A stretch of 64,000 bases of DNA from Phytoactinopolyspora alkaliphila (GCF_010550695.1 NZ_JAAGOB010000011.1:62001-126000); one strand, 5' to 3'. Positions 1 to 9,754 are shown, numbered from the stretch's first letter. Numbers and translations are program-made. Notes: generated by a model not told the origin, from the letters alone.

Positions 1-667
1 CATTGTTGAAGTACACGTACACGTCCGCGTTCTCCGGCCAGGTTCCACACAGCCGGCGCACCCACGTGCGCATGGCCTGGTCGCCATAGTGCGGCCGCGG
101 GCACGCCATGCCCTGATGCATCCTCAGGTATGCCCATGCGGCCGTCCGCCAGAGCGGACTACGCGGACGCCCGCGTACATCGGCCCAGCAGAGGGCGGCG
201 CCGTGGGCGGTCAGGATGGCACGGACGTCGTCGGTCCACCACGAGTCGTGCCGGAACTCGACCGCCACGCGCACATGGTCGGGAAAGAGCGCCAGGCACG
301 CGTCGAGCCGGGCGGGGTCGGCGTCCATCGTCGGCGGGAGCTGCACGAGCACGGGCCCCAGCCGATCGCCCAGGCCTGCCGCGGCATCGAGGAAGCGCTG
401 GACCGGCTCTTCCGCGTCGCGTAATCGTTTGATGTGAGTGAGAAACCTGCTGGTCTTCACCGCCATGGTGAAGTCGCCGGGCAGCTGCGCTCGCCAGGAT
501 GCGAACGTCTCCCGGCTCGGCAGCCGGTAGAACGCGCTGTTGTTCTCACAGGTGGCGAACGCCTCGACGTAACGGCCGAGCCAGCGCCGCTGAGCCAGCC
601 CTTCCGGATAGAGCACACCGCGCCAGTCTCGGTACTGCCAACCCGACGTCCCGATTGTCACCGGCAT
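1..667 (-). CDS. DUF72 domain-containing protein, truncated by the window edge
   Basis: Open frame reading leftward from an ATG at 667 off the left end of the window, so the C-terminus is missing. The start reads MPVTIGTSGWQYRDW, the typical opening of DUF72 proteins, followed by family-like stretches (residues near NNSAFYRLPS, FTMAVKTSRFLTHIKRL and VAVEFRHDSWW). DUF72 proteins are TIM-barrel proteins, about 240-280 residues long, of unproven biochemical role. A purine-rich GGGAGG lies about 18 bases upstream, rather far for a ribosome site, so the exact start is slightly uncertain. No operon partner is obvious: the next gene is 66 bases upstream on the same strand. Confidence 0.88.
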   Translation of the reverse strand, partial: MPVTIGTSGWQYRDWRGVLYPEGLAQRRWLGRYVEAFATCENNSAFYRLPSRETFASWRAQLPGDFTMAVKTSRFLTHIKRLRDAEEPVQRFLDAAAGLGDRLGPVLVQLPPTMDADPARLDACLALFPDHVRVAVEFRHDSWWTDDVRAILTAHGAALCWADVRGRPRSPLWRTAAWAYLRMHQGMACPRPHYGDQAMRTWVRRLCGTWPENADVYVYFNN

Positions 668-733
668 GATGCCATTGTGCGTGTTCCCTCCCGGACACGC
701 AGGTTTTCTGACCGCGAGCGGGCCAGCCGGCTG

Positions 734-1963
734 TCAGGCCTGGTCCAGTGCGGTCTCCGGGTCGGAGAGCCGTTCCGGTTCGACAGTCTGGCCGGAGCGC
801 ACCAGTGCCTCGATGGGGGCTATGCCGTCGTCCCACATGTTGACGTGCATGCCGGCGACGACACGGCCGCCGTCCAGCCAGAACGCCTGAAACACCCGGC
901 CCTCCACGTCGCCGCGGAGAACGACGTCGTCGTATCCACCCGGCGGAGCGTGCCCGATGTACTCCATCCCGAGGTCGTACTGATCGGTGAAGAAATAGGG
1001 CAGCCGGTCGTAGGAGACGTCCTGGCCGAGCATGGACCGGGCCGCCGCTGGGCCGCCGTCGAGCGCATTGGACCAATGCTCGACCCGGACCCGCCCCGGC
1101 AGTACAGGATGGTCCATGCTGGCGATGTCACCTGCGGCGTAGACGTCAGGATCCGACGTCCGCAGCGCGGCGTCGACGGCTACGCCGTCGTCGATGTCGA
1201 GCCCGGCGGCGACGGCCAGGTCGATCACCGGCCGTACCCCGATGCCGACCACCACCGTGTCGGCCATGATCTCGTCGCCATCCGCCGTGACCACCGCCAC
1301 CACACGGCCGTTGTCGCCGATCACCTCGCGGACCTCGGAACCGAGCCGCAGACTCACGCCGTGTTCGCGATGCAGATCGGCGAACACCCGCCCGACCTTC
1401 GCCCCCATCACACCTTGCAGCGGCAGGTCGGCCACCTCGATCAGGGTGACCTCGGCCCCGTGCGTCCGGGCCGCCGCGGCCACCTCCAGGCCGATCCAGC
1501 CGCCACCGATGACAGCCACCCGGTGCCCCGGTTCGAGCACGTCGAGAAGGTGGTCCGCATGCGGCAGCTCACGCAGGTAGTAGACGGCGTCCAGTTCTGC
1601 GCCGGGGACGTCGAGCCGCCGTGGCTCGGACCCCGTGGCGAGGAGGAGCTTCTCGTAGCCGATCCGCTCGCCGCCGGCAACCTCGACCTGGTGATCGCCC
1701 GGATGCAACGCCGTGACCCGGACGCCCAGCCGCAGGTCGATGTCGTGGCCGGAATACCACTCGAGAGGGTGGACGAACGCCTTCTCCCGCTCGTCGGCGC
1801 CGAGCAGATAGCCTTTCGACAGCGGCGGCCGCTCGTACGGCGGCAGGTCTTCGGCCGCGAGCAGCACCACCTGTCCGTCGAAGCCTTCCTCACGCAGCGT
1901 CTCCGCCGCCTTGGCCCCGGCCAGGCCCCCACCCACGATCACGAACACACCCTCGGTACTCAT
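734..1963 (-). CDS. FAD-dependent NAD(P)H oxidoreductase, ferredoxin/rubredoxin reductase type
   Basis: A 409-residue two-dinucleotide-binding flavoprotein. An N-terminal FAD motif GGGLAG sits at residues 11-16, followed by the ERPPLSKGYL segment typical of putidaredoxin, rhodocoxin and rubredoxin reductases. A second NAD(P)H Rossmann motif, GGGWIG, is at 153-158, and the FAD-closing AAGD motif is near 276-279. Known family members pass electrons from NAD(P)H to a small ferredoxin or rubredoxin serving a P450 or dioxygenase. No ferredoxin, P450 or oxygenase gene is seen next to it, so its partner is unknown. The length is usual for the family. The start was chosen because the FAD-binding strand begins immediately after it. 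Confidence 0.9.
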   Translation of the reverse strand: MSTEGVFVIVGGGLAGAKAAETLREEGFDGQVVLLAAEDLPPYERPPLSKGYLLGADEREKAFVHPLEWYSGHDIDLRLGVRVTALHPGDHQVEVAGGERIGYEKLLLATGSEPRRLDVPGAELDAVYYLRELPHADHLLDVLEPGHRVAVIGGGWIGLEVAAAARTHGAEVTLIEVADLPLQGVMGAKVGRVFADLHREHGVSLRLGSEVREVIGDNGRVVAVVTADGDEIMADTVVVGIGVRPVIDLAVAAGLDIDDGVAVDAALRTSDPDVYAAGDIASMDHPVLPGRVRVEHWSNALDGGPAAARSMLGQDVSYDRLPYFFTDQYDLGMEYIGHAPPGGYDDVVLRGDVEGRVFQAFWLDGGRVVAGMHVNMWDDGIAPIEALVRSGQTVEPERLSDPETALDQA

Positions 1964-2168
1964 GTGGCTGACACTGACCGAAAGGTGACCACACTGTCAA
2001 CGGCAACGGTTCGAAGGGCCACCAAACGCATTGTCCTTCCGGACAGAGTCACCAGCGCCCAGCTACTCGACCGGGAGGATCGGATATAGCTCACCTACGA
2101 TGACCGGCTCACCCGCGCCTGCCGGCACAACGGGTTGCGCACCGCGGTGCCCGGCCGCTGACCCGCGA

Positions 2169-3386
2169 TCACGCGCCGTCACGCGCGAACGACGTTCCGG
2201 CCCACGGGTCGTAATCGACTTCCAGCGGCTCCTGCGGCGGGCGCTCAGCCTCTGGAACGTGCTGAAGGTTGACCCGGATCCGGTACCAGAGCGAACTCCG
2301 CCCGCGCATCCCGTCCACGAGCACGTCGGCCGGCTCCAGCCGGTCCGCCACCGCGGGGTGCCTGGCCTTCCAGCGATCGAGCCCGTCCAGCGCCTCCTGC
2401 TTGCTCTTCGCCCGGGCGATCTCGATCAGCGGCATCGTCTGCCGGCGACGCCCCACGCCCTTCGGAGGTTTCTCCGCGGGGCCCAGCCGCTCGGCCAGTT
2501 CGAGCAGAGCGTCCAGCGATCCGCCGGTACCGTCGATGCCTTCCCACGGGTCTCCCAGAGTCGCGTACCGCTCCTGTACCGACTCGATGGTGAAATCCTC
2601 CGGCCCGCAATCACGTACCTCGTCCCAGTGCAGCGGCGCCGACACCCGGGCGTCCGGGGTGGGCCGCACGGAGTACGCCGAGGCGACCGTGCGGTCCTTG
2701 GCGTTCTGGTTGAAGTCGACGAAGACACCTTCACGCTCTTCTTTCCACCATTTGCTCGTCGCGAGGTCCGGCGCCCTGTTCTCCACCTCGCGGGCGACAG
2801 TCTCCGCCGCGAGCCGGACCTGACGGAACGCCCACCGAGGATCGATCCTGGCGTACACGTGGAATCCACGCGACCCGGAGGTCTTCGGCCATGCCGTGAG
2901 CCCGTGATCCTCCAGGACCTCCTTGGCCACGAGCGCGACATCGACGATTTGCCGCCATTCCACACCGGGAACCGGGTCAAGGTCGATGCGAAGCTCGTCC
3001 GGGCGGTCCAGATCCTCGGCCCGTACCGGATGCGGGTTGAGGTCGATGCAGCCCAGGTTCACCACCCACGCAAGGCCAGCGGTGTCCCGAACCACCACCT
3101 CGTCGGCGCTGGTCCCAGACGCGTACCGCAGCGTTGCCACGTCAAGCCACTCCGGCCGTTTCGACGGCGCCCGCTTCTGAAAGAAGGCTTCCTCGTCGAT
3201 CCCCTTGACGAACCTCTTGAGAATCATCGGGCGCCCCGCGACACCTCGCAGGGCGCCGTCGGCCACAGCCAGGTAATACCGCACCAGATCCAGCTTGGTG
3301 TAGCCGCTGAGGGGGAAGACCAGCTTGTCCGGGTTGGTGACGGTCACCTCGCGTCCGGCCACCTCCAGCACCTGTGACGACGACAT
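2169..3386 (-). CDS. Stand-alone LigD-type DNA polymerase/primase domain protein
   Basis: A 405-residue protein matching the polymerase (AEP primase superfamily) domain of bacterial NHEJ protein LigD. It contains the start region TNPDKLVFP, the catalytic acidic pair in RIDLDP (D135, D137) and the phosphate-binding SGxxGxHV motif at about 170-177. In LigD this domain fills gaps and adds ribonucleotides at double-strand breaks. Here no ligase or nuclease domain is fused and no Ku or ligase gene is adjacent. About 100 residues beyond the minimal domain (from about residue 300) include an alpha-helical, Lys/Arg-rich segment. Stand-alone PolDom proteins are known in actinobacteria, where they may work with Ku and a separate ligase. 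Confidence 0.9.
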   Translation of the reverse strand: MSSSQVLEVAGREVTVTNPDKLVFPLSGYTKLDLVRYYLAVADGALRGVAGRPMILKRFVKGIDEEAFFQKRAPSKRPEWLDVATLRYASGTSADEVVVRDTAGLAWVVNLGCIDLNPHPVRAEDLDRPDELRIDLDPVPGVEWRQIVDVALVAKEVLEDHGLTAWPKTSGSRGFHVYARIDPRWAFRQVRLAAETVAREVENRAPDLATSKWWKEEREGVFVDFNQNAKDRTVASAYSVRPTPDARVSAPLHWDEVRDCGPEDFTIESVQERYATLGDPWEGIDGTGGSLDALLELAERLGPAEKPPKGVGRRRQTMPLIEIARAKSKQEALDGLDRWKARHPAVADRLEPADVLVDGMRGRSSLWYRIRVNLQHVPEAERPPQEPLEVDYDPWAGTSFARDGA

Positions 3387-3419
3387 TCACCAACCATAAG
3401 TCCTCGCCGGGTGCACGGC

Positions 3420-3671
3420 CTACTGAAGATAGTTCTCGACTTCCTCGGTCGGCCGGGGAGCGGCCTCTTGCGGATCCTGACCCGCCTCGGCACGAGCGCG
3501 CCGCTGGCGCAACAGGTCCCAGCACTGGTCCAGTTGCTCCTCAACCCTTCGCAAGCGTGCCTGTTCCTCGTCAGTGCTCATCTCCCGAGCTCCGGCACTC
3601 TCCCGCAATCGGCGTTCTTCGTCGACGAGCTCGTGGATCATCGACAGTAAATCTGCCTCGGTCTGTGTCAT
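3420..3671 (-). CDS. DUF2630 family protein
   Basis: An 83-residue acidic, helical protein beginning MTQTEADLLSMIHELVDEE. The pattern of an N-terminal MIxELVxEE helix, a central RLRxxEExLDQCWDLLRQRRA helix and a disordered C-terminus is characteristic of the actinobacterial DUF2630 family. Function is unknown. The whole protein is likely a short coiled-coil hairpin. The ATG at 3671 is preferred because GGAGG lies five bases upstream. It sits 33 bases upstream of the LigD-type polymerase gene on the same strand, with a ChaB-like gene on its other side, so co-transcription is plausible. Confidence 0.82.
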   Translation of the reverse strand: MTQTEADLLSMIHELVDEERRLRESAGAREMSTDEEQARLRRVEEQLDQCWDLLRQRRARAEAGQDPQEAAPRPTEEVENYLQ

Positions 3672-3703
3672 CTGCGCCTCCAAGACACCACGTGCCGTGC
3701 GAT

Positions 3704-4105
3704 TCAGCTGTTCCGGCTCTTCCGGGTCTGCCGGGCGTTCTCTTTCTGCAACGCTTCGACGAGCTCGTCCTTCGACATGGTCGAACGGCCCTCAATGCCG
3801 AGCTTCTGCGCTTTCTCATAGAGGTGCTGTTTCGAGGCGTTGGCATCCACTCCGCCGGCGGTCTCGGTTTCACGTTTCCCCGCTCCCCGTTCGGCCTGGG
3901 GATCGGACGGCCCCTTGCCGTCCTTCGGCTCCCAGTGGTCGCCCACCTTCTCGAACTCGTGCTTCAACGCCGAGAACGCCGTGCGGTGCGCTCGCTCACC
4001 TTCGCCGTACGTGTCCACGGCGGAGTCATGAGCTTTGATCCACACCTCCTGGGCGCGCTTCGGCGATCGCTCAAGTGTCGACGGCAGTTCATCGCGTGCT
4101 GGCAT
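3704..4105 (-). CDS. ChaB family protein with Rho-N-like C-terminal domain
   Basis: A 133-residue cytosolic protein. Residues about 1-65 form a ChaB-type domain (ARDELPSTLER, then AQEVWIKAHDSAVDTY and ERAHRTAFSALKHEFEKVGDHW). A charged Gly/Pro/Glu linker follows, and the C-terminus (KQHLYEKAQKLGIEGRSTMS, ending KDELVEALQKEN) resembles the SAP/Rho-N helical fold that binds nucleic acid. The ChaB name comes from a cation-transport regulator of Escherichia coli, and that role is not established for this family. The ATG at 4105 is chosen over an upstream GTG at 4114 because AGGAG is better spaced. It lies 32 bases upstream of the DUF2630 gene. Confidence 0.85.
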   Translation of the reverse strand: MPARDELPSTLERSPKRAQEVWIKAHDSAVDTYGEGERAHRTAFSALKHEFEKVGDHWEPKDGKGPSDPQAERGAGKRETETAGGVDANASKQHLYEKAQKLGIEGRSTMSKDELVEALQKENARQTRKSRNS

Positions 4106-4174
4106 GACGATCACGCTCCTCTGGTGATGCCCAGTGGTCCCACTCGCCGATACCCTGCTAAGCGACGCTTTAAC

Positions 4175-5899
4175 TCAGCAGTTCGGACGGCACTGGCGCT
4201 CCACCATCGCCTGGAAGAAGATCTCCGGCAGGTCCGCCGGGTCCACGGCCTGATACGCGGACGCGCCCGTTGCCCCGGAGATCTGCTCCAACGCCGCCAT
4301 GTCGGCGTCCGGGCCGATCCCGATGGTGATGATGAGCACCGGGCGGGCCGGGTCATGCTGCGCCTGGAGCTGGGTGAGGAGCGTCTCCAGATCCATCCCG
4401 GGCTCCAAGCCGGCACCGCGCTCGTCCTCGCCGTCGGTCAGAAGCACCACGGAATTGACCCGGTTGGGGTCGAAGTTCTCCTTGACCGCGCGGAACGCTG
4501 CCCACGCTGTGTCGTAGAGCGCCGTCCATCCCCGGACCTCGGAGTCGGGCAAGGCCTTGGTCTCGGCGACGAGCGCGTCCAGGCGGGTGCCGTCACCGAC
4601 CTCGTCGGTCAGCGGACCCAGCTCCACCACCTCGCGCCAGTGATCGGGCGGATCCTCCTCGGTGGAGAACACCCATAGACCCAGGTCGCTCGTGGGCGGG
4701 ATGAGCTGCAGGGCGGCCAGATTGGCGTCGCGGACCACCTCGATCGGTGGTGGCGCGTCGCCTTCGGTTTCCCACATCGAGCCGGAGACGTCGATCACGG
4801 CGAGCATGCGCATGTCGAGAGAGAGCGCCGCCCACTGTCGCTGGGCCGCATTCACCGCTTCCGGTTCCGGGAGCGGCAAGATGGCGGGCATCCGCGCCTG
4901 AGTTCCGTCGACGATCCCCGCGGAATCGCGGGCGGCACCGTCCGCGCTGCGAAAGCCCGCTTCCTGGATGGCGGTCACCGCGGGCTCCGTGTGCAGGAAC
5001 TCGAGGAGGCGCTCGATCGCGGCGGACCTCGCCGCGTCGCCGTCACCTGTCCCGTCGTCACCGGAGTTGATCGGAACGGCCGGATAATCGAAGACCGGGG
5101 TGCCCTCAGCTGGGTAGAGCGCTACTACCAGGTGCTCCGGGTCTTGCTCGTTGTGCTTCACCACGGACTGTTCGGTGGCCGTGAACAAGGCCGTCGACGA
5201 CGAGCCGGACGACACCAGCTCGTACGCCGCCTCCACATCGGCCACCGCGGACCGGGAGACGGAGGTCATCGCCTCCACCAGCCTGGCCTGATCTTGCTCA
5301 CCGCCACCGACGACGCCCTGCACCGCCAGGAGCGTGGCCAGACCTTCTGTGGTGGCCATGGGGTCGGTGATCGTCGCGGGCGTCTCTCCGCCCAGCATGT
5401 CCGTCCACGAGAACTCGGCGTCAGGCCATCCGAGACCACGGGCCACCGGCTTTGGCGCGACCACCACAAGCGGCGACGTCGCGATCTGCCGTGACTCCCC
5501 CAACCCTGGACCGTCGCCCGACACCCGCTGGAGCCACAGGGTCGACTCCGGCACCCAGACGTCCGGGCCGCCGCCACCGTTCAGCTCACGGACGACCGCC
5601 GCCGAGGGGGCGGCGGCCACCTCGTACTCGACGCATTCGCCGTCCGGAGTCTCGATCATGGCCTGATGGTCATCGACGACCTGGCCGAGGACGAATGCGA
5701 TGTTCGGCTCGGCCGCCACACTCACCACGATCGGGGCATCGCACGACGCCTCCTGCCGGATCCGGCCCACGTCGTCGTCGCGTAGGTAATCGCTGAGCAC
5801 GTAGGCGCCGAACGCGAGCACCCCGACGGCGACGACGGCCGCGGTAATACGCGCCCAGAAGCGCCGGCGGTGACCTCGTTGCGCATGGCGTCCACTCAT
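4175..5899 (-). CDS. Membrane-anchored solute-binding/VWA domain protein
   Basis: A 574-residue protein. Basic residues 1-14 precede one transmembrane segment (about 16-36). An extracellular region of about residues 50-320 resembles a bacterial solute-binding domain, with segments such as VVVAPKP, TITDP and ATEQSVV. A C-terminal von Willebrand A domain (about 360-570) carries the metal-ion MIDAS motif DVSGS at residues 370-374 and the VLLTDGEDE motif. Two C-terminal Cys residues (CRPNC) and C53/C89 may form disulfides outside the cell. Such fusions are common in actinomycetes. The ligand is unknown and no transporter gene is adjacent. A likely promoter region lies in the 105 bases upstream, but no clear box was assigned. 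Confidence 0.88.
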   Translation of the reverse strand: MSGRHAQRGHRRRFWARITAAVVAVGVLAFGAYVLSDYLRDDDVGRIRQEASCDAPIVVSVAAEPNIAFVLGQVVDDHQAMIETPDGECVEYEVAAAPSAAVVRELNGGGGPDVWVPESTLWLQRVSGDGPGLGESRQIATSPLVVVAPKPVARGLGWPDAEFSWTDMLGGETPATITDPMATTEGLATLLAVQGVVGGGEQDQARLVEAMTSVSRSAVADVEAAYELVSSGSSSTALFTATEQSVVKHNEQDPEHLVVALYPAEGTPVFDYPAVPINSGDDGTGDGDAARSAAIERLLEFLHTEPAVTAIQEAGFRSADGAARDSAGIVDGTQARMPAILPLPEPEAVNAAQRQWAALSLDMRMLAVIDVSGSMWETEGDAPPPIEVVRDANLAALQLIPPTSDLGLWVFSTEEDPPDHWREVVELGPLTDEVGDGTRLDALVAETKALPDSEVRGWTALYDTAWAAFRAVKENFDPNRVNSVVLLTDGEDERGAGLEPGMDLETLLTQLQAQHDPARPVLIITIGIGPDADMAALEQISGATGASAYQAVDPADLPEIFFQAMVERQCRPNC

Positions 5900-6004
5900 C
5901 GTCGGCCCCGACCCCCCTTTCGGAACAACGAGGGGAACATTAGCCTAAATCGCGACATTCCGGAACAGAATGATCCACGTGGCCACGACCGCGGTCCTCG
6001 GGCC

Positions 6005-7465
6005 TCACCCCTGCCATCGGGCGGCTGTGCGGGTGATGTTGCGCGCCATGCCACCGAAGATCAGTCCGTGAAAAGGCCGCAACAGCCACCAGTACAGCTG
6101 ACCGGACAGACCGCGCGGCACGAACACCGCGCGCTGCCGATAGATCGCTCCGCCGTCTTCCGGGGTGATATGGATCTCCAGCCAGGCTCGCCCCGGCACC
6201 TTCATCTCCGCGCGCAGCCGCAGGAAGCGGCCGTGATCGAGCTCTTCGACGCGCCACCAGTCCAGCGCGTCGCCCAGATGAAGCCGGGCCGGATCACGGC
6301 GGCCACGCCGCAGCCCCACGCCGCCGATCACCCGGTCGGCCCAGCCGCGGACCGCCCAGGCGAGCGGGAACGAATACCAGCCGTTGTCGCCGCCGATGCC
6401 CTCGACCACCTCCCACAGCCGCTCCGGACGGGCCTTCACGTGCACGGTGCGGACATCGGACAGCAACGAACCACCCGACCAGGACGGATCCGACGGCAGC
6501 GGATCTGAGGGCGGTCCCGCCGTCGATGCCTTTGACCAGCTGCTCTCCACCTCGGCGTCGTGGATACGTTCCAGAGCCAGCTCGACGGCGCGCCCATACG
6601 AGGTGGCCTCTGCGGCCACGCCCGGCATGAAGTCGGCGATGTCGTTCTCCGAGCAGACCGCCTCGTGCACGAGGGAGTCGATAAGAGGCACGGCGATGGA
6701 TCTCGGCACCGGTGTGATGAGATTGACCCAGTGTGCGGAGAGTCGCGGTGTGAGCAGGGGCACCGGGATGATCACCCGGCGGCCCAGCCCGGCGGCTCTG
6801 GCATATCTGCGCATCATGTCCGCGTATGTCATGACGTCCGGGCCGCCGATGTCGAACGTGCGGTTCGTGTCGTCCGGCAGGCCAGCACAGCCGATCAGGT
6901 ACGCGAGCACGTCCCGCACCGCGATCGGCTGGGTCCGAGTGTGGACCCAGCGCGGGGTCACGCTGACCGGCAGCCGGTCCGTCAGGTATCTGAGCATCTC
7001 GAAGCTGGCTAAGCCGGAGCCGATGATCACCGCGGCCTGGAGGATGACGGCGGGCACCTCCGAGCGTAGGAAGATCTCGCCGACCTCGGCACGGGATGCC
7101 AGGTGATCCGAGAGGTCGCCGCCGGCGGCGGGATGGAGCCCGCCGAGATACACGATCCGGCGCACGCCACGCTCCCGTGCGGACTCCGCGACGATACCCG
7201 CGGCTCGGCGGTCGATCCCCGCGAAGTCCCGCACGTTGAGCGAATGCACCAGGTAGTAGACGAGGTCGATATCGGTCATAGCCTCCCGGACGCTGCCGGC
7301 GTCCAGGACGTCGCCGCGGGCGATCTGCACGTCTCCTGCCCACGGCAGGTCGCGCAGCTTGCGCGGGTCGCGCGCGAAGCACCGAACCGTGTGTCCCGCA
7401 GCCGTCAGCCGGGGAACCAGCCTGGTGCCGATATATCCCGACGCTCCGGCGACGAGGATGCGCAT
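6005..7465 (-). CDS. SDR-family NAD(P)-binding protein with C-terminal DUF2867
   Basis: About 486 residues. The atypical short-chain dehydrogenase/reductase domain opens with the nucleotide-binding motif GASGYIG at residues 7-13, and DVLDAGSV and YYLVHSL follow as in NmrA/NDUFA9-like proteins. The C-terminal third (WWRVEELDHG, WLEIHITPEDGGAIYRQRAV) matches DUF2867, a START-like domain often fused to it. Known members are uncharacterised; a redox or lipid-binding role is only an inference. The internal ATG at 7465 is preferred over the upstream frame start because the upstream extension overlaps mnmA and is low-complexity. The gene follows mnmA by 16 bases, suggesting co-transcription. Confidence 0.87.
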   Translation of the reverse strand: MRILVAGASGYIGTRLVPRLTAAGHTVRCFARDPRKLRDLPWAGDVQIARGDVLDAGSVREAMTDIDLVYYLVHSLNVRDFAGIDRRAAGIVAESARERGVRRIVYLGGLHPAAGGDLSDHLASRAEVGEIFLRSEVPAVILQAAVIIGSGLASFEMLRYLTDRLPVSVTPRWVHTRTQPIAVRDVLAYLIGCAGLPDDTNRTFDIGGPDVMTYADMMRRYARAAGLGRRVIIPVPLLTPRLSAHWVNLITPVPRSIAVPLIDSLVHEAVCSENDIADFMPGVAAEATSYGRAVELALERIHDAEVESSWSKASTAGPPSDPLPSDPSWSGGSLLSDVRTVHVKARPERLWEVVEGIGGDNGWYSFPLAWAVRGWADRVIGGVGLRRGRRDPARLHLGDALDWWRVEELDHGRFLRLRAEMKVPGRAWLEIHITPEDGGAIYRQRAVFVPRGLSGQLYWWLLRPFHGLIFGGMARNITRTAARWQG

Positions 7466-7481
7466 CAGTGGGCGGGTGGCG

Positions 7482-8573
7482 TCACGCGGGTGAGCCGGCC
7501 CACGCCGCGGTGCGCTCGATGGTGGCCGAACCGATGACCCGATCACCGTCGTAGAGCACGACGGCCTGCCCGGGAGCGACGCCCTCCTGTGCCTCGTGGA
7601 ACCGCACAGTCACGGCATCGCCGTCCACCTCGACGCGAGACGGCACGGCTGTGCCGTGCGCACGGAACTGAGCCGCACACTCCATGGCTCCGCTCGGCGC
7701 CGCGCCACACCATCGTGGCGTCATACCCACCACCTCGTCGACGGCGAGGTCCTCCCGCGGGCCCACTGTGACCCGGCGGTCAACCGGGGATATATCCAGC
7801 ACATACCGGGGCTTGCCGTCGGCCGCGGGCCGACCGATCCGCAGCCCCTTGCGCTGGCCGATGGTGAAGCCGTACGTGCCGTCGTGCTCGCCCACCACCG
7901 AGCCGGACGTGTCCACCAGTTCTCCGGGCGCCTCGCCCAGCTGGTTGCGGAGGAATCCCGCGGTGTCCCCGTCGGCGATGAAGCAGATGTCATGGCTGTC
8001 CGGCTTGTCCGCCACCGCGAGCCCGCGCCGGGCGGCCTCGTCACGGATCTCGGTCTTCACGGTGTCCCCGAGGGGAAACATCGCGTGCCGTAGCTGGTCG
8101 GAGGTCAAGACCCCCAGCACGTAGGACTGGTCCTTCTCCGGGTCGGCAGCGCGGTGCAGCTCTCGGCCGTGCGGGCCGTCGAGGATCCGCGCGTAGTGTC
8201 CCGTGCACACGGCGTCGAAGCCCAGGGCGAGGGCGCGATCCAGCACCGCCGCGAACTTGATCTTCTCGTTGCAGCGCAGGCACGGGTTGGGGGTGCGCCC
8301 AGCGGCGTACTCGGCGACGAAGTCGTCGACGACGTCGGCCCGGAACCGCTCGGCCAGGTCCCAGATGTAGAACGGGATGCCGAGCACGTCGGCAGCGCGC
8401 CGTGCGTCCCGCGAGTCTTCCAGCGTGCAGCATCCGCGCGCCCCGGACCGGAACGACTGCGGGTTCGACGACAGAGCCAGGTGCACGCCCGTCACGTCGT
8501 GCCCAGCGTCGACCATCCGGGCGGCCGCCACCGCCGAGTCGACGCCGCCGGACATCGCCGCCAACACCCGCAT
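7482..8573 (-). CDS. mnmA: tRNA-specific 2-thiouridylase MnmA
   Basis: A 363-residue cytosolic enzyme that thiolates uridine 34 of Glu, Gln and Lys tRNAs. The N-terminal PP-loop SGGVDS lies at about residues 8-13. The two active-site cysteines are in NPCLRCNEK and in [10 protein letters not shown], and a C-terminal beta-barrel includes GQRKGL and [11 protein letters not shown]. An extra GARGCC pair follows the PP-loop region. The ATG at 8573 is chosen because the fold starts there ([10 protein letters not shown]). The longer frame runs into the upstream cysteine desulfurase, whose stop lies only two bases before this ATG. The pairing with a desulfurase gives the sulfur donor and acceptor in one operon. 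Confidence 0.96.
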   Translation of the reverse strand: MRVLAAMSGGVDSAVAAARMVDAGHDVTGVHLALSSNPQSFRSGARGCCTLEDSRDARRAADVLGIPFYIWDLAERFRADVVDDFVAEYAAGRTPNPCLRCNEKIKFAAVLDRALALGFDAVCTGHYARILDGPHGRELHRAADPEKDQSYVLGVLTSDQLRHAMFPLGDTVKTEIRDEAARRGLAVADKPDSHDICFIADGDTAGFLRNQLGEAPGELVDTSGSVVGEHDGTYGFTIGQRKGLRIGRPAADGKPRYVLDISPVDRRVTVGPREDLAVDEVVGMTPRWCGAAPSGAMECAAQFRAHGTAVPSRVEVDGDAVTVRFHEAQEGVAPGQAVVLYDGDRVIGSATIERTAAWAGSPA

Positions 8574-8575
8574 AC

Positions 8576-9754
8576 TCACAGGAACACCCCCGCTGCTCGT
8601 GCTCTCTCCACCACCGAACCGATGGACCTGGTCAGGGCGTCGACATCGGCCCGGCTGGAAGACCAGCCCAGCGAGAATCGCAAGGATCCGCGGGCCAGCT
8701 CCTCGTCGATGCCCATGGCCAACAGTACGTGCGACGGCCGCGGCACGCCCACCGAACACGCGCTGCCCGTGGAACAGTGGATCCCCGCCGCGTCCAGCAG
8801 CAGCAACAGCGAATCTCCCTCGCAACCGGCGAAGGAGAAATGGGCCATACCCGGCAGAGACGATTCCGGGTGACCGTTGCGCACAGCGCCGGGAACCGCA
8901 TCCAGGACGCCGCGGACAAGATCGTCGCGCAGCTCCCGCAGGCGCTGGGCGTGAGTGCCCACATCCCGGGTCGCCAGGTCCACGGCCGCCGCGAAGCCGG
9001 CGAACCCAGGCGGATCGAGTGTGCCGGAGCGAATGTCGCGCTCCTGTCCGCCCCCATGCTGCACCGGCGTCAGCTTGACGTCCCTGCCTACCAGGAGCGC
9101 TCCAACGCCGATAGGTCCGCCCAGCTTGTGCCCCGACACCGTCAGGGTGTCCAGCCCGCTCGCCGCGAAGTCCACGGGCACCTGACCCACGGCCTGAACC
9201 GCGTCGGAGTGGACGGGAATGCCGTGTTCCCGCGCGACAGCGGCAGCCTCACCGATGGGCTGCAATGTACCGACCTCGTTATTGGCCCACATGACGGTCA
9301 CCAGGGCGACCGACTCCGGTTCACGGCGTACCGATTCCCGCAGGGCCGCGACGTCGAGGCGCCCGGACCTGTCGACCGGGATCCACTCCACCGACGCGCC
9401 CTGGGCTTCGCCGAGCCACCGCACGGCATCCATGACGGCATGGTGCTCCACGGCCGACGCTAGGATCCGCGCCCGCCGGGGATCGGCGGCCCGGCGAGAC
9501 CAGTACAGCCCCTTCACGGCCAGGTTGTCCGCCTCCGTGCCGCCCGAGGTGAACACGACCTCGCTGGGCCGTGCACCCAGGGCGGCGGCGACACTCTCCC
9601 GGGACTCCTCCACGGTCTTGCGGGCCTGCCGGCCGGCGGCGTGCAGCGACGACGGGTTGCCGAGGGTGGCCATCGCCGACGCGACGACCTCGATCACCTC
9701 GGGGTGGATCGGGCTCGTCGCGGCATGGTCCAGGTAGGCGCGCCGCTCCGACAT
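8576..9754 (-). CDS. Cysteine desulfurase (NifS/IscS family)
   Basis: A 392-residue pyridoxal-phosphate enzyme releasing sulfur from cysteine as a persulfide. It shows YLDHAATSP at the N-terminus, the PLP-binding lysine in [10 protein letters not shown], and the catalytic cysteine loop CSTGSACS near residues 331-338, followed by RPSHVL. Length and motifs fit IscS-like group I enzymes in actinobacteria. It is immediately upstream of mnmA (two bases between stop and start), so its most probable partner is MnmA in tRNA 2-thiolation. A wider role in Fe-S assembly cannot be excluded. No scaffold gene (iscU or sufU) is nearby. Confidence 0.95.
   Translation of the reverse strand: MSERRAYLDHAATSPIHPEVIEVVASAMATLGNPSSLHAAGRQARKTVEESRESVAAALGARPSEVVFTSGGTEADNLAVKGLYWSRRAADPRRARILASAVEHHAVMDAVRWLGEAQGASVEWIPVDRSGRLDVAALRESVRREPESVALVTVMWANNEVGTLQPIGEAAAVAREHGIPVHSDAVQAVGQVPVDFAASGLDTLTVSGHKLGGPIGVGALLVGRDVKLTPVQHGGGQERDIRSGTLDPPGFAGFAAAVDLATRDVGTHAQRLRELRDDLVRGVLDAVPGAVRNGHPESSLPGMAHFSFAGCEGDSLLLLLDAAGIHCSTGSACSVGVPRPSHVLLAMGIDEELARGSLRFSLGWSSSRADVDALTRSIGSVVERARAAGVFL

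Noticed and set aside
434-2089. Rightward open frame of 551 codons opposite the flavoprotein gene
   Set aside because: The minus strand has clear FAD/NAD motifs; the opposite frame is Arg/Asp/His-rich and lacks any domain. It is typical of high-GC shadows.
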